A program made the translations under genes and the position numbers. Shown piece after piece: positions 1-7,890 of a stretch of 25,671 bases of DNA. This DNA is from CAYQDR01 sp964416315 (lineage in GTDB: Bacteria; Methylomirabilota; Methylomirabilia; Rokubacteriales; DASRDR01). The DNA lies in the NCBI GenBank assembly GCA_964416315.1, contig CAYQDR010000066.1, positions 1 through 25,671 on the forward strand. The letters are read 5' to 3'. Positions within the stretch are counted from its first letter, which is position 1, and each line of letters starts with the position of its first letter. The notes below the pieces were generated by a model. The model made no database searches. It saw nothing but the letters and a program-made list of their open reading frames with translations, and had not been told where the DNA came from.

Positions 1-958
1 ACCGCGAGCTCGCGGTCGCCGTCCGCATCTCCAGGAAGACCCGCGTGATCTCGGGGTCGAGCTGGCCGGTGCGCGCGCCATCCTGGAGCAAGCGCAGCGC
101 CTCCGCCTCCTCGAGGGCGGGCTTGTAGGGACGCTGCGTCCGGAGCGCGTCGTACACGTCGGCGACCGTCATGATCCGGGCGAGGAAGGGGATCTCGCTC
201 CCCGTCAGCTTGTCCGGGTAGCCCTTGCCGTCCACCCGCTCGTGATGGTGGCGGATGATCGGCCGGACGAGCGCGAGGGTGTGCATCGGCGTGGCCAGCC
301 GGTCCCCGACGACGGGATGCTCACGGATCGCACGCCACTCCTCGGCGTTCAGCCGCCCCGGCTTGAGCAGCACGCCGTCGGGGACGGCGATCTTCCCGAG
401 GTCGTGGAGGTACCCGCCGAGCCGCAGCGCCCCCAGCTCCTCCTCGCCGACGCCGAGCCGCTCCCCGAGCTCGGCCGCGAGGGTGGCCAGCCGCACGCAG
501 TGCCCGCTCGTGTACGTGTCACGCGCTTCGATCGTGAGCGCGAGGCTCGTGATCATGTTCTCCGCCTGCTCCAGCTCCTCGACCACGCGCTTGAGGCGGA
601 TCAGAGCGCCGAGCCGCGCGCCCAGCTCCCGCAGGTGCACGGGCTTCGTGAAGTAGTCGTCCGCGCCCGCCTCGAGCCCCGACACCCGCGTGTCCAGCTC
701 GCCCTGCGCCGTCAGCAGCACCACCGGGATCAGGCGCGTCCGCTCGTCACCCTTGAGCTGGCGACAGAGCTCGATCCCCGTGATCCCCGGCATCCGCACG
801 TCCAGGAGGATCAAGTCGGGCAACTCCTGGGCGAGGCACTCGACCGCTTCCTCGGCGGAGCCCGCCTCGCGGGCGGCGTAGCCGAGGTGCTCGACCGAGT
901 CGCGGATGGTGTCGCGAACGACCGGATCGTCGTCCACGATGAGGATGCGCGCGGTCAT
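1..958 (-). CDS. Response regulator with HD-GYP output domain (partial, 3' end outside window)
   Basis: Predicted cytoplasmic two-component regulator that would hydrolyse cyclic-di-GMP when its receiver domain is phosphorylated. Translating the minus strand from ATG 958 gives 319 codons with no stop before the window edge. Residues 1-120 are a receiver domain: acidic pocket D9-D11, phospho-acceptor D53 in LLDVRMPG, T83 and K105 (FTKPV). Residues about 140 onward are HD-GYP: H153, the HD pair H185-D186 followed by LGK, H214, HH at 237-239 and DGKGYP at 243-248, so the metal ligands and the GYP signature are intact. The start is supported by GGAGGG six bases upstream. It lies 203 bases downstream of the sensor kinase gene on the same strand and is its probable partner, although that kinase lacks the usual histidine. 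Activity as a phosphodiesterase is inferred from family knowledge. Confidence 0.9.
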   Translation of the reverse strand, partial: MTARILIVDDDPVVRDTIRDSVEHLGYAAREAGSAEEAVECLAQELPDLILLDVRMPGITGIELCRQLKGDERTRLIPVVLLTAQGELDTRVSGLEAGADDYFTKPVHLRELGARLGALIRLKRVVEELEQAENMITSLALTIEARDTYTSGHCVRLATLAAELGERLGVGEEELGALRLGGYLHDLGKIAVPDGVLLKPGRLNAEEWRAIREHPVVGDRLATPMHTLALVRPIIRHHHERVDGKGYPDKLTGSEIPFLARIMTVADVYDALRTQRPYKPALEEAEALRLLQDGARTGQLDPEITRVFLEMRTATASSR

Positions 959-1131
959 CGGGTCCCTCCGCCCCCCCGCCCCCTTTTGTCCAGATCGCCG
1001 GGACGGCGCGGGCCTCTCGCCCTCGCGACGTCCCGTCCCTCCGGCGGCCTCAGGGGGGGAGGGACACCGCGTGCCCCCTCATCAGCGTCGCGGGCGCGGG
1101 TTGACACAGGGTGTCTCATCGGCGGGGCCGC

Positions 1132-1160
1132 CCGGGCTCCACCGGAAGGTGGGGGCCCGG
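1132..1160 (-). terminator. GC-rich hairpin immediately after the sensor kinase stop
   Basis: An inverted repeat (arms 1132-1143 and 1148-1160, loop GGAA on the plus strand, one bulged G) starts two bases after the kinase stop codon. It has no T-tract, so it is either a weak or Rho-assisted terminator or an mRNA 3' stabiliser. The rest of 959-1161 shows only a small GACAC-AGG-GTGTC palindrome (1103-1115) and the ribosome-binding site of the next gene. Confidence 0.3.
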
Positions 1161-1161
1161 C

Positions 1162-3627
1162 CTACTGCACCGGGAGGCTGACCGTGAACCAGGTCCCGCG
1201 GTCGACCTCGCTCTCGACCTTGATCTTCCCGCCGAGAAGCTGGACGAGCCGCTGGCAGACGGTCAGCGACAGGCCCGTCCCCGGGAAAGCCCGCCCGCTC
1301 CGGGGGCCGACCTGGAGGAAGGGCTCGAAGATCCGCTGCTGCTCCTCGGGCGAGAAGCCCGCGCCGTCGTCGGCGACGGTCAGCACGACGTTCCCCTCCC
1401 GGAGGTAGCCGGTCACCCGGATCTCGCCGACCTCGGTGTACTTGATGGAGGTGGTGATCAGGTTGTGGAGCACCTGCTCGACACGCCGCGCATCCGAGTT
1501 GACCTGGCCCACGTCGGGCTTGATGTCGGTCTGGATGCGGTTTCCCTTCCCGGCCGCGCGCTGCTGGAGGCCCCGGACGACCCGCTGGACCAGCTCCGGC
1601 ACGTTGGACGCCGCCTTCTGGAGCTTGACCTGGCCGGCGTGGATGCCCGACAGGATCACGAGGTTGTCGATCAGCTCGAGGATCTCCTCCCCCCGGCCGT
1701 GCAGGATCTCGAGCTGCTGGCGCTCCTGCTCGCCGAGCGGTTTGTTGACCCCGTCCACGAGGAAGCGCGGGAGGTCCAGCAGCGCGGTCAACGGAACCCG
1801 GAGCTCCTCGCTCACGGTCTTCTGCATGGCCGCCCGCACCCGCTTGGCCTCCTCGGCGGCCGGGTCGGCCTTGACGACCTCCTTCGTCTGCGCGACCTGC
1901 ATCTTGATCGTCGCCTGGAGCTCCTGCGCCTGCCGCTGGGCCTCCTGCTCCCGTCGCTTCGCTTCCTGCTCGCGCTTCTTCGATTCCTGCTGCTCGGCGT
2001 GCGCCTTCTGGAGGGCGGCCATCTGCTCGGCGAGCTTCGCCTCGAGGCCCACCGTGCCCCGGCGGACCTCCTCGAGCGCACGCGCGTGCTCGATCGCCTG
2101 CGCGGCGCGGCGCGCCATCGCCTCGAGCTGCCGAAGCTCCCCCTCGCCGAAGGGGTGCCGCGAGCGGTAGCCGACCTCGATCGCTCCGATGACCCGGTCC
2201 CCGGCCAGGATCGGCAGCCCGACGATCGACTGGATGCCGGCCGCCTTGATGTACGGCTCCTCGACCCGGTAGTCCCCCTCCACGTCCTCGATCACGACCG
2301 CCTCGCGCGTCCCCACCACCGCGCCGGCCAGCCCCTGGCCCCGCCGGAGCGTCACGCCCTCGGCCTGGACGCCCGCGAAGCCCACCCCGACGCGCGTGAC
2401 GAGGTTGTCCTCTTCCTGGATCACGATGGCGCCCGCATCCGCGCCCATGCCGCTCACGACCCGACGCAGCAGGGCCGGCAGCGCCTCGCTCGCGGAGCGA
2501 TCGGTGGCGGTCCCCGTGGCGGCCACGGCCTGGCCGACGGCTTCGTCGACGTGGCTCAGCGCCTCGTACTCCCGCAGCTTGTTCCGGAGCCAATTGACGA
2601 CGCGGTTGAAGCCCTCCGTGAGGGCTCCGACCTCGCCGCCGACCGTCACCGGGACGCTGGCCGGTATGTCCCCGCCCTCGAGCCGGTGCATGGCGGCGCG
2701 CAGCCGGTCCATCCCCGCCGTCGCGCGGCCCGAGAGCGACATGGCGAGGGCCAGGCTCGCGATCGCGACCACCGCCGCGCCGCCGCCGATGACCCCCAGC
2801 GCTTTGCGCGTCTCCGCCAGGACCTGGGCCGTCGGCACGCCGACCACGACGACCCAGCCGACGGAGCGCACCGGCGCCGACCCCGCGAGCCGCCGCTCCT
2901 CGTCCACGAAGACGAGCTCGCCCGCGCCCTCCTGAGGCTTGAGGAACTCCGCATACCCCGACCGTCCCGAGGCGTCCTGCATGAGGAAGAGCGCCGGATG
3001 CCGCGCGACGACGAGGCCCCGCTCCGTCAGGACCTCCGCGACCGCCCCGCTCGGGAGGCCTGTCCGCCCGAGCACCGTCTGCAGCCGCTTGAGCGTCAGG
3101 TCCGCGGCCAGGACGCCGCGGAGCTGCCCGTCCGCCGCCCGCGCCGGGACGTACACCCCGACGGCCACGTCCTGTCCCACCTGCCGAGGCTCGCCGACGA
3201 ACGGCTGCGTGGAGGTGGCGGCCTTCTTGAACCAGGGCTGGTCGCCCAGCCGGCGCGCGTCCCCGGCGGGCCCGCTGGCCGCCACGACGGCCCCGAGCTG
3301 GTCCAGAAACAGCAGCTGGCTGACGTCCGGGTAGCTCTGGCGGAACCGACGGATCGCCGCGTCCGCGGGCGTCCCGGCGGCCACGGCCTCGGCGGTGCCG
3401 GTGAGAGCGTCCAGCCGCGCCGTCAACTCCGTCTCCACCTGGGTCGCGAGCGCGCGCGCCCGGGTCAGCGCCGCCTCCTGGGCGAGCCCCTTCTCACGGC
3501 CCATCTGGCTGAAGCCGAGGTAGCCGATCAGCGCGAGGAAGAGGATGACGGGGACGAGGGCGACCAGGAGGAAGGTCGTGCGGAGGGAGCGTCCGGATCC
3601 GCCGCGGGCGGCAGCGGCCCTGGCCAT
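1162..3627 (-). CDS. Membrane sensor histidine-kinase-like protein (dCache-HAMP-GAF-DHp-HATPase) lacking the phospho-acceptor His
   Basis: Inner-membrane signalling protein of 821 residues from ATG 3627. An in-frame GTG at 3690 would add 21 low-complexity residues and is less likely. Order: TM1 about 17-37, extracytoplasmic dCache-like domain 43-270, TM2 about 276-298, HAMP 299-350, GAF 378-515, a charged coiled coil with KREQEA-type repeats 518-600, dimerisation helix 600-665, ATPase domain 700-820. The H-box reads VSEELRVPL, with Glu607 where SHELRTPL kinases have His. The N-box keeps N722 but has T726 where the metal-binding Asn is expected. G1 (D753-x-G-x-G) is intact; G2 is GTGLSL. It may be a pseudokinase, an allosteric sensor or a phosphatase-only protein. 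The HD-GYP regulator downstream is the likely partner. Confidence 0.85.
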   Translation of the reverse strand: MARAAAARGGSGRSLRTTFLLVALVPVILFLALIGYLGFSQMGREKGLAQEAALTRARALATQVETELTARLDALTGTAEAVAAGTPADAAIRRFRQSYPDVSQLLFLDQLGAVVAASGPAGDARRLGDQPWFKKAATSTQPFVGEPRQVGQDVAVGVYVPARAADGQLRGVLAADLTLKRLQTVLGRTGLPSGAVAEVLTERGLVVARHPALFLMQDASGRSGYAEFLKPQEGAGELVFVDEERRLAGSAPVRSVGWVVVVGVPTAQVLAETRKALGVIGGGAAVVAIASLALAMSLSGRATAGMDRLRAAMHRLEGGDIPASVPVTVGGEVGALTEGFNRVVNWLRNKLREYEALSHVDEAVGQAVAATGTATDRSASEALPALLRRVVSGMGADAGAIVIQEEDNLVTRVGVGFAGVQAEGVTLRRGQGLAGAVVGTREAVVIEDVEGDYRVEEPYIKAAGIQSIVGLPILAGDRVIGAIEVGYRSRHPFGEGELRQLEAMARRAAQAIEHARALEEVRRGTVGLEAKLAEQMAALQKAHAEQQESKKREQEAKRREQEAQRQAQELQATIKMQVAQTKEVVKADPAAEEAKRVRAAMQKTVSEELRVPLTALLDLPRFLVDGVNKPLGEQERQQLEILHGRGEEILELIDNLVILSGIHAGQVKLQKAASNVPELVQRVVRGLQQRAAGKGNRIQTDIKPDVGQVNSDARRVEQVLHNLITTSIKYTEVGEIRVTGYLREGNVVLTVADDGAGFSPEEQQRIFEPFLQVGPRSGRAFPGTGLSLTVCQRLVQLLGGKIKVESEVDRGTWFTVSLPVQ

Positions 3628-3744
3628 CCTAGAGGTGCCCCGGCGCGCCCCACCGGCCGGGGACGCCGCGGACGCCGCATCCAGCGGCACCCGTCGGCGT
3701 CCCGGCGCGGATCGGGTCTGTCGCGCTCAACCGCGGCGACGAAG

Positions 3745-3819
3745 TGGTGGAGGGTAAGGGATTTGAACCCTCGACCTCCGGAGTGCGATTCCGGCGCTCT
3801 CCCACTGAGCTAACCCCCC
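3745..3819 (-). tRNA. tRNA-Ala (anticodon CGC)
   Basis: The minus strand folds as a full cloverleaf of 75 bases with encoded CCA (3745-3747). The anticodon stem CCGGA/TCCGG encloses the loop ATCGCAC, giving anticodon CGC for codon GCG. The acceptor stem has the G3-U70 wobble pair that identifies alanine tRNAs. D-arm (GCTC/GAGC) and T-arm (GGTTCAAAT loop) are standard. Confidence 0.95.
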
Positions 3820-3831
3820 GTTGCGAAAGGC

Positions 3832-3861
3832 ATCCTACACACGCGGCCCCCCGGAACGCAA
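3832..3861 (-). promoter_or_regulatory. Putative sigma70-type promoter of tRNA-Ala
   Basis: On the minus strand TTGCGT (3861-3856) and TAGGAT (3837-3832) are separated by 18 bases, placing a start about six bases before the tRNA 5' end. It sits between the slipin stop and the tRNA. This is a pattern match only. Confidence 0.4.
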
Positions 3862-3864
3862 GGA

Positions 3865-4614
3865 CTAAGTGCGCGGTCTGAACGGGGCGAAGAGGTCGAT
3901 CGGGACCGGGAAGAAGGTCGTGGTGTTCCGCTCGGAGGCGACCTCGCGCATCGTCTGGAGGAAGCGGAGCTGGATGGCGATGGGCGTCGCCGCCAGGACG
4001 TGCCCGGCCTGGGCCAGCCGCTCGGCCGCCTGGAACTCCCCCTCCGCGTTGATCACCTTGGCCCGCCGCTCCCGCTCGGCCTCGGCCTGCTTGGACATCG
4101 CCCGCTGCATGTCCTGGGGCAGGTCCACGTGCTTGACCTCGACGGTGCTGACCTTGATGCCCCACGGGTCGGTCTGCTCGTCGATGATCCGCTGGAGCTG
4201 CTGGTTGATCTTGTCGCGCGAGGCGAGGAGGTCGTCCAGCTCGACTTGCCCGAGCACGCTCCGCAGGGTCGTCTGGGCGATCTGCGAGGTCGCGTAGAGG
4301 AAGTCATCGACCTGGACCACCGCCTGGCGCGGCTCCAGGACACGGAAGAAGATCACCGCATTCACCTTCACCGAGACGTTGTCGCGCGTGATCACGTCCT
4401 GGGGCGGGACGTCCATGGCGATCGTCCGCAGGCTCACCTTGACCATCTTGTCCACGACGGGGATGAGGAAGATGAGCCCCGGGCCCTTGGCTCCGAGGAG
4501 CCGGCCGAGCCGGAAGACCACCCCGCGCTCGTACTCGCGGAGGATCTTGATCGCCGAGGCAAGGAAATACACGAGGATGATGACGGCCGCGCCGATTGCG
4601 AAGATGGGCTCCAT
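3865..4614 (-). CDS. Slipin / stomatin-like SPFH (band 7) membrane protein
   Basis: Membrane-anchored scaffold protein of 249 residues, the usual slipin length. An N-terminal hydrophobic hairpin (about 4-24) is followed by the SPFH core (REYERGVVFRLGR, GLIFLIPVVDK, PPQDVITRDNVSVKVNAVIFFRV). A charged helical segment (KQAEAERERRAKVINAEGE) typical of oligomerising stomatins precedes the C-terminal region ending FFPVPIDLFAPF. ATG 4614 has a strong AGGAGG five bases upstream. The NfeD protease gene lies upstream in the same direction. NfeD-slipin pairs are a classic conserved couple; in Pyrococcus the NfeD homologue cleaves the hydrophobic C-terminus of its stomatin partner. A role in membrane microdomains is family knowledge, not visible here. 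Confidence 0.92.
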   Translation of the reverse strand: MEPIFAIGAAVIILVYFLASAIKILREYERGVVFRLGRLLGAKGPGLIFLIPVVDKMVKVSLRTIAMDVPPQDVITRDNVSVKVNAVIFFRVLEPRQAVVQVDDFLYATSQIAQTTLRSVLGQVELDDLLASRDKINQQLQRIIDEQTDPWGIKVSTVEVKHVDLPQDMQRAMSKQAEAERERRAKVINAEGEFQAAERLAQAGHVLAATPIAIQLRFLQTMREVASERNTTTFFPVPIDLFAPFRPRT

Positions 4615-4623
4615 GGTCTCCTC

Positions 4624-4698
4624 CTACCCGCCCACGACGCGGGTCACTCGCAGGGTGGGTCGCTCGATCCCGACGACGCGAACCTGCTCTCCGACACC
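4624..4698 (-). pseudogene. Decayed duplicate of an NfeD C-terminus
   Basis: The minus strand here encodes GVGEQVRVVGIERPTLRVTR plus four residues and a TAG stop. It matches the end of the adjacent NfeD (GERVRVVAVDSLTLKVTR) at about 11 of 23 positions. No start codon or upstream domain remains: above 4698 the frame becomes unlike protein and then runs into the intact nfeD. The stop lies within the ribosome-binding region of the slipin gene. It may be what is left of a second, short NfeD (OB-fold only) gene, which often sits between long NfeD and slipin, or of a partial duplication. Confidence 0.6.
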
Positions 4699-4760
4699 AG
4701 AAAAAGGACGGTCAGCGGCTCCATCGCATGGCTCCGGGACGCAGCCGACGTCTGTCGAAG

Positions 4761-6068
4761 TCAGGCCGCCAGCCGGGTGACCTTCAGGGTGAGGCTGTCC
4801 ACTGCGACGACCCGCACCCGCTCGCCCTCGGCGATCGTCCCGCCGTCGGCGACGGCCTTCCAGATCTCCCCGCGCACGAACACCTGCCCCTCCGGCGCGA
4901 GCGGCGTCCGCGCCACGCCGACCTGTCCGATGAGCCCCTCGGAACCCGTCGCCGGCCGGCGGAGTTGGGCGCGGATCCCGGCCGAGACGGCGAAGACGAA
5001 GATCCCCCCGGTCGTCGCCACCACGGGCAGGATCACCTTCCAGGAGATGCGGAGCGCCATCTCGGGCGTGTCGACGAGCAGCATCGAACCCAGCAGGAGC
5101 GCAATGACCCCACCGATCGTCAGCACGCCGTGGCTCACGACCTTGATCTCGGCGATGAGCAGCACGACCCCCAGCAGGATCAGGAGCAGCCCCGCATAGT
5201 TGATCGGCAGCCCCTGGAAGGCGAAGAGCGCCAGGATGAGGGAGATACCCCCGATGATCCCCGGCAGGATCACGCCGGGGTTCGCCAGCTCGAAGAAGAG
5301 TCCGAGCATCCCGAGCATCAGCAGGATGTAGGCGATGTTGGGGTCGGTGATGACGCTCAGGAACCGGTCGCGCCAGCCGACCTCGATCGGCTTGACGACC
5401 GCGTTCTTCGTCTGCAGCGTCACGGTCCCGACGCTCGTCTTCACCTGCCGCCCGTCCACCGTGGCCAGGAGGCCCGGCAGGCTCTCGGCGACGAGGTCGA
5501 CGACGCCGAGCTTCAGGGCCTCCCGCTCCGTCACCGAGACGCTCGCCCGGACGGCCTTCTCCGCCCAGTCGGCGTTCCGGCCGCGCTCCATTGCGATGGA
5601 CCGGATGAAGGCCGCCGCGTCGTTCTCGATCTTCTTCATCGACTCCTTGTCCACCTGCCCGCCACCCGCGGCCACGGGGTGCGCGGCCCCGATGTTCGTC
5701 GCGGGGGCCATGGCGGCGACGTGGGCGGCGAGCGTGATGAAGGCCCCCGCCGAGGCGGCCCGCGCGCCCGTCGGGGAGACGTAGACGATCACCGGGACGG
5801 GGGCGTTCAGCATGTCGCGCACCATCGAGCGCATCGAGCGCTCGAGGCCCCCGGGGGTGTCGAGCTGGATGACGAGGGCGGCGGCCCCCTCGGCCCTGGC
5901 GCGCTCGATCGCCTGGCTCACCAGCCGGACCGTGACCGGGCTGATGACGCCGTCGATCTGGAGGGTCGAGACGGTGGCCGCCTCCACGCTCGCGACGGTC
6001 GCCAGCACCAGCGCACCGCCGGCGACGAGGCGGAGGCCCGCGGCGACAGCACGGCCACGAGAGCTCAT
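4761..6068 (-). CDS. nfeD: Long-form NfeD: ClpP-like membrane serine protease
   Basis: Membrane protein of 435 residues. A signal peptide (1-31) leads into a ClpP/crotonase-like protease domain (32-230) with the oxyanion-type GG at 73-74 (LDTPGGLERSMR), the probable nucleophile S106 in GARAASAGAF, and the probable general-base K171 in WAEKAV. Several membrane helices follow (about 245-375, e.g. ILLMLGMLGLFFEL and GLLLILLGVVLLIAEIKVV), then a C-terminal OB-fold (380-435) with GQVFVRGEIWKAV. ATG 6068 is preferred because GAGGG lies just upstream and the leader begins cleanly; ATGs at 6080 and 6083 are in frame and would add a few residues. It is followed by a remnant of its own C-terminus and the slipin gene, its expected substrate or partner. 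Confidence 0.92.
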   Translation of the reverse strand: MSSRGRAVAAGLRLVAGGALVLATVASVEAATVSTLQIDGVISPVTVRLVSQAIERARAEGAAALVIQLDTPGGLERSMRSMVRDMLNAPVPVIVYVSPTGARAASAGAFITLAAHVAAMAPATNIGAAHPVAAGGGQVDKESMKKIENDAAAFIRSIAMERGRNADWAEKAVRASVSVTEREALKLGVVDLVAESLPGLLATVDGRQVKTSVGTVTLQTKNAVVKPIEVGWRDRFLSVITDPNIAYILLMLGMLGLFFELANPGVILPGIIGGISLILALFAFQGLPINYAGLLLILLGVVLLIAEIKVVSHGVLTIGGVIALLLGSMLLVDTPEMALRISWKVILPVVATTGGIFVFAVSAGIRAQLRRPATGSEGLIGQVGVARTPLAPEGQVFVRGEIWKAVADGGTIAEGERVRVVAVDSLTLKVTRLAA

Positions 6069-6078
6069 CGGGGCCCTC

Positions 6079-6089
6079 ATCATAGCACA
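6079..6089 (-). promoter_or_regulatory. Extended -10 element TGTGCTATGAT upstream of nfeD
   Basis: TGTGC directly precedes TATGAT, a TGn extended -10. The predicted start near 6072 leaves only about four bases before ATG 6068. No good -35 is visible. The same TGTGCTAnnnT pattern precedes glyQS and sufU. Confidence 0.45.
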
Positions 6090-6124
6090 GCCCGACCCGG
6101 CCGGTACGGCCACGGCCCCGAGCG

Positions 6125-7066
6125 TCAGCGGGCGAGTGCCAGGACCGAGAGGAACTCGAAGATGAGGTTGGCCGCCAGGAGCGCGGTGATCTGCCCGGGG
6201 CCGTCGTACTGGGGGGCCACCTCGACGAGGTCGAACCCGACCAGGTCGAGCCCCCGGAGCCCCCGGACGAGCGCGAGGGCGTCGTAGGACGTGAGGCCGC
6301 CCACCTCCGGCGTGCCCGTCCCCGGGGCGAAGGCGGGGTCCACGGCGTCGATGTCGAAGGAGACGTAGACCTTGCTCCCGCGGAGCCGCTCGTACTGCTC
6401 CACCGCCCAGCCCACGCCCCGCTCCCTCAGCGCCTCGACCCGCATCACGGTGATCCCGTGCTGGGCCTGGAAGTCGAAGTCCTCCGCGCCGTAGAGCGAG
6501 CCCCGGATCGCGACCTGGAAGGTCCGCCGGGGGTCGATGAGCCCCTCCTCGACGGCCCGCCGGAACATCGTGCCGTGGAAGTAGCGCGACCCGAAGTACT
6601 GGTCCCACGTGTCCGGATGGGAGTCGAAGTGGACCAGCGCCACCGGTCCGTGCCGCTTGGCGAGCGCGCGCAGGATGGGCAACGCGATCGAGTGATCGCC
6701 CCCGACGGAGACGGGCAGGCAACCCGCCGCGAGGATCGCCATGATCTCCTGCTCGACGATCTCATTCGTGCGCTCGATCGAGACCGGCGAGATGTCGATG
6801 TCGCCGTAGTCCGCGATCCGGAGGCCCTCGAACGGCGAGACCCGGAGCACCGGGTTCCACTGCCGGATCATCGCCGACTGCACCCGGATCTCGCGCGGGC
6901 CGAAGCGCGCCCCCGCCCGGTAGGACGTCCCGCCGTCGTACGGGATCCCGACGAGCGCGACGTCCAGGTCGCCCGCCACGCGATGGTGCGGCAGCCGCAT
7001 GAACGTCGGGATCTGGGCGAAGCGCGGTGACTTGAAGGCGTCGAGGGGACGAAACGCGTGCGTCAT
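6125..7066 (-). CDS. Ureohydrolase, agmatinase/guanidino-acid hydrolase family
   Basis: Binuclear-metal hydrolase of 313 residues that would release urea from agmatine, a guanidino acid or guanidine. All metal ligands are present: H125 in VGGDHS, D148/H150/D152 in HFDSHPDTWD, and D238/D240 in SFDIDAVDPAFAPGTGTPE. The ATPase gene's TGA lies inside ATGATGA at its start. ATG 7066 is chosen because GGAGG sits four bases upstream; ATG 7069 is one codon longer. The tight coupling to an ABC importer gene argues that the substrate is imported. The loop after the second motif (TWDQYFGSRYFHGTMFRRA) is typical of guanidino-acid and actinobacterial 'agmatinase' branches, so speB is not assigned. Nickel chaperones that accompany guanidine hydrolases are not in this window. 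Confidence 0.88.
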   Translation of the reverse strand: MTHAFRPLDAFKSPRFAQIPTFMRLPHHRVAGDLDVALVGIPYDGGTSYRAGARFGPREIRVQSAMIRQWNPVLRVSPFEGLRIADYGDIDISPVSIERTNEIVEQEIMAILAAGCLPVSVGGDHSIALPILRALAKRHGPVALVHFDSHPDTWDQYFGSRYFHGTMFRRAVEEGLIDPRRTFQVAIRGSLYGAEDFDFQAQHGITVMRVEALRERGVGWAVEQYERLRGSKVYVSFDIDAVDPAFAPGTGTPEVGGLTSYDALALVRGLRGLDLVGFDLVEVAPQYDGPGQITALLAANLIFEFLSVLALAR

Positions 7067-7845
7067 CATGCCTCCACCGCGCGGAGTGCCTCCTCGCGGA
7101 TCAGCTCCATCACCCGCCGCTTGAGCGCGACGAACGTCTCCGACGTCAGCATGTCCACCGTCCGCGGCCGGCCGAGCGGGACCTGGATCTCCTCTCGGAT
7201 GCGGCCGGGGCGCGCCGTCATCACGAACACGCGGTCCCCGAGGAAGAGAGCCTCCTCGATGTCGTGCGTCACGAAGAGCACCGTCTTGGCGGCCTCCTCC
7301 CAGATCCCGACGAGGAGCTCCCCCATGAGCACCCGGGTCTGAGCGTCCAGGGCGCCGAACGGCTCGTCCATGAGGAGCACGGCCGGGTCGTTCGCGAGGG
7401 CGCGGGCGATCGCCACGCGCTGCATCATGCCCCCGGAGAGCTCCTTCGGATAGACGCCCTCGAAGCCCCGCAGCCCGACCCGGGCGAGGTAGTGCCGGGC
7501 GAGCCGCGCGCGCTCCGCCGGCGGCACCCTTCGGAGCCGTGGTCCGAACTCGACGTTCCGTTGGACCGTGAGCCAGGGGAAGAGCGTGTAGGACTGGAAG
7601 ACCATCCCGCGGTCCGCCCCCGGCCCCGTCACCGCGCGGCCCTCGAGCAGCACCTGACCCTCGCTCGGGCGCAGGAGGCCGGCGACGAGCCGCAGGATCG
7701 TGGACTTTCCGCACCCGGACGTGCCGACCAGGACGGCGAATTCCTGGTCCTCGACCTCGAAGCTGATTTCTTCGAGCGCCGTGATCGTCTCGCCCCGGCG
7801 CGTGCGGAACCGCACGGTGAGCCGATCCAGGGTCAGGCGCGCCAT
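7066..7845 (-). CDS. ABC transporter ATPase, nitrate/sulfonate/taurine type
   Basis: Cytoplasmic nucleotide-binding subunit of 259 residues. Walker A GTSGCGKST (41-49), Q-loop Q84, signature LSGGM (136-140), Walker B VLLMDEP (156-162) followed by GALD, and switch H194 are all intact. The FPWLTVQRNVEFG stretch after the Q-loop is characteristic of the SsuB/TauB/NrtD group. It belongs with the permease at 9447-10238 and the binding protein at 10425-11402, but a glycyl-tRNA synthetase gene lies between. Its stop overlaps the start of the ureohydrolase gene. ATG 7845 has no evident Shine-Dalgarno sequence. Confidence 0.93.
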   Translation of the reverse strand: MARLTLDRLTVRFRTRRGETITALEEISFEVEDQEFAVLVGTSGCGKSTILRLVAGLLRPSEGQVLLEGRAVTGPGADRGMVFQSYTLFPWLTVQRNVEFGPRLRRVPPAERARLARHYLARVGLRGFEGVYPKELSGGMMQRVAIARALANDPAVLLMDEPFGALDAQTRVLMGELLVGIWEEAAKTVLFVTHDIEEALFLGDRVFVMTARPGRIREEIQVPLGRPRTVDMLTSETFVALKRRVMELIREEALRAVEA

Positions 7846-7890
7846 GGGGTCGGTCCGGCGGGCGCGGGCTCGCTCGTCGGGGACGCGGTC

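Noticed and set aside
3628..3690. GTG 3690 as start of the sensor kinase
   Set aside because: The added residues are Ala/Gly/Arg-rich and precede a good membrane start at ATG 3627.
1111..3813. 900-codon plus-strand open frame opposite the sensor kinase
   Set aside because: It is rich in R, L, D, H and P without domains and lies exactly opposite a gene with clear domain order. It reads through the tRNA. It is a GC-driven shadow.
3745..3819. tRNA-Ala as an attachment site of an integrated element
   Set aside because: No integrase gene and no duplicated tRNA 3' end were seen in the window.
6125..7714. 529-codon frame extending the ureohydrolase upstream through the ATPase gene
   Set aside because: The extra N-terminal text is a shadow of the ATPase gene; the conserved ureohydrolase begins at 7066-7069 with a ribosome-binding site.
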